Shown: piece after piece, positions 33,021-33,022 of the stretch
Layout of the letters: the number at the start of each line of letters is the position of its first letter
Numbering within the stretch: the stretch's first letter is position 1
Assembly: GCA_024641085.1 (NCBI GenBank)
Contig: JAHEDT010000035.1
Span: 1 to 33,022, forward strand
Source of the DNA: Geobacteraceae bacterium
Lineage (GTDB): Bacteria; Desulfobacterota; Desulfuromonadia; Desulfuromonadales; BM103
DNA length: 33,022 bases
Direction of reading: 5' to 3'
The notes under the pieces: model-generated
What the model saw: the letters and a program-made list of their open reading frames with translations, nothing else
The model's database searches: none
Told to the model about the DNA's origin: nothing
Program-made: the position numbers and the translations under genes

Positions 33021-33022
33021 AT

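Overview
The window looks like a chromosomal segment of a Desulfuromonadia/Geobacter-type bacterium (formerly Deltaproteobacteria). The evidence is a small triheme c7-type cytochrome, a lactate racemase next to GlcD/GlcF-type oxidase genes, a PilT retraction ATPase, an orphan TAXI solute-binding protein, GC-rich codons and many intergenic palindromic repeats. This is inferred from gene content; there is no rRNA marker. No phage, insertion sequence or CRISPR array was seen.

Layout. (1) 1-1161, + strand: the C-terminal end of an unrecognised protein cut by the window edge, overlapped by an HD-domain protein. (2) 1164-7650, - strand: a run in transcription order nhaA, a Cys-rich repeat periplasmic protein, a TAXI binding protein with a terminator-like hairpin in its leader, then the envelope lipid-transport set pqiA (split in two genes)-pqiB-pqiC, ending in a strong terminator. 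(3) 7651-8108: a divergent control region with a possible structured RNA leader for nhaA. (4) 8109-13729, + strand: CLC-CBS chloride transporter, coupled UvrD/PcrA helicase, DUF4139 protein. (5) 13826-15489: an unknown protein and a PilZ protein (-), then an orphan NarL-type regulator (+). (6) 15835-19019, + strand: ArsS-like radical SAM protein, then groES-groEL under a clear CIRCE operator. (7) 19222-22518: PP-loop sulfur-transferase-like protein (-), pilT and moaA (+). (8) 22987-27568, - strand: larA-glcD-glcF-cytochrome c7, a coherent 2-hydroxyacid (lactate) oxidation module. (9) 27706 to the end, + strand: radA, moaC, a small membrane protein, dksA, a MASE3-GAF histidine kinase and tRNA-Ala(CGC).

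How the genes may work together. LarA would interconvert lactate enantiomers, GlcD/GlcF would oxidise the D-form, and the periplasmic triheme cytochrome could carry electrons outward. moaA and moaC catalyse the first two steps of molybdopterin synthesis but stand about 6.6 kb apart with the lactate module and radA between them. PqiA/B/C would form an inner-to-outer membrane lipid conduit.

The least ordinary signals are the nhaA leader, two families of dispersed intergenic repeats, the hairpin in the TAXI leader, a tRNA promoter embedded in the end of the kinase gene, a CLC protein with an altered anion-filter loop, and a triheme cytochrome with only one spare histidine. I did not find a gene cluster that is convincingly a new system.
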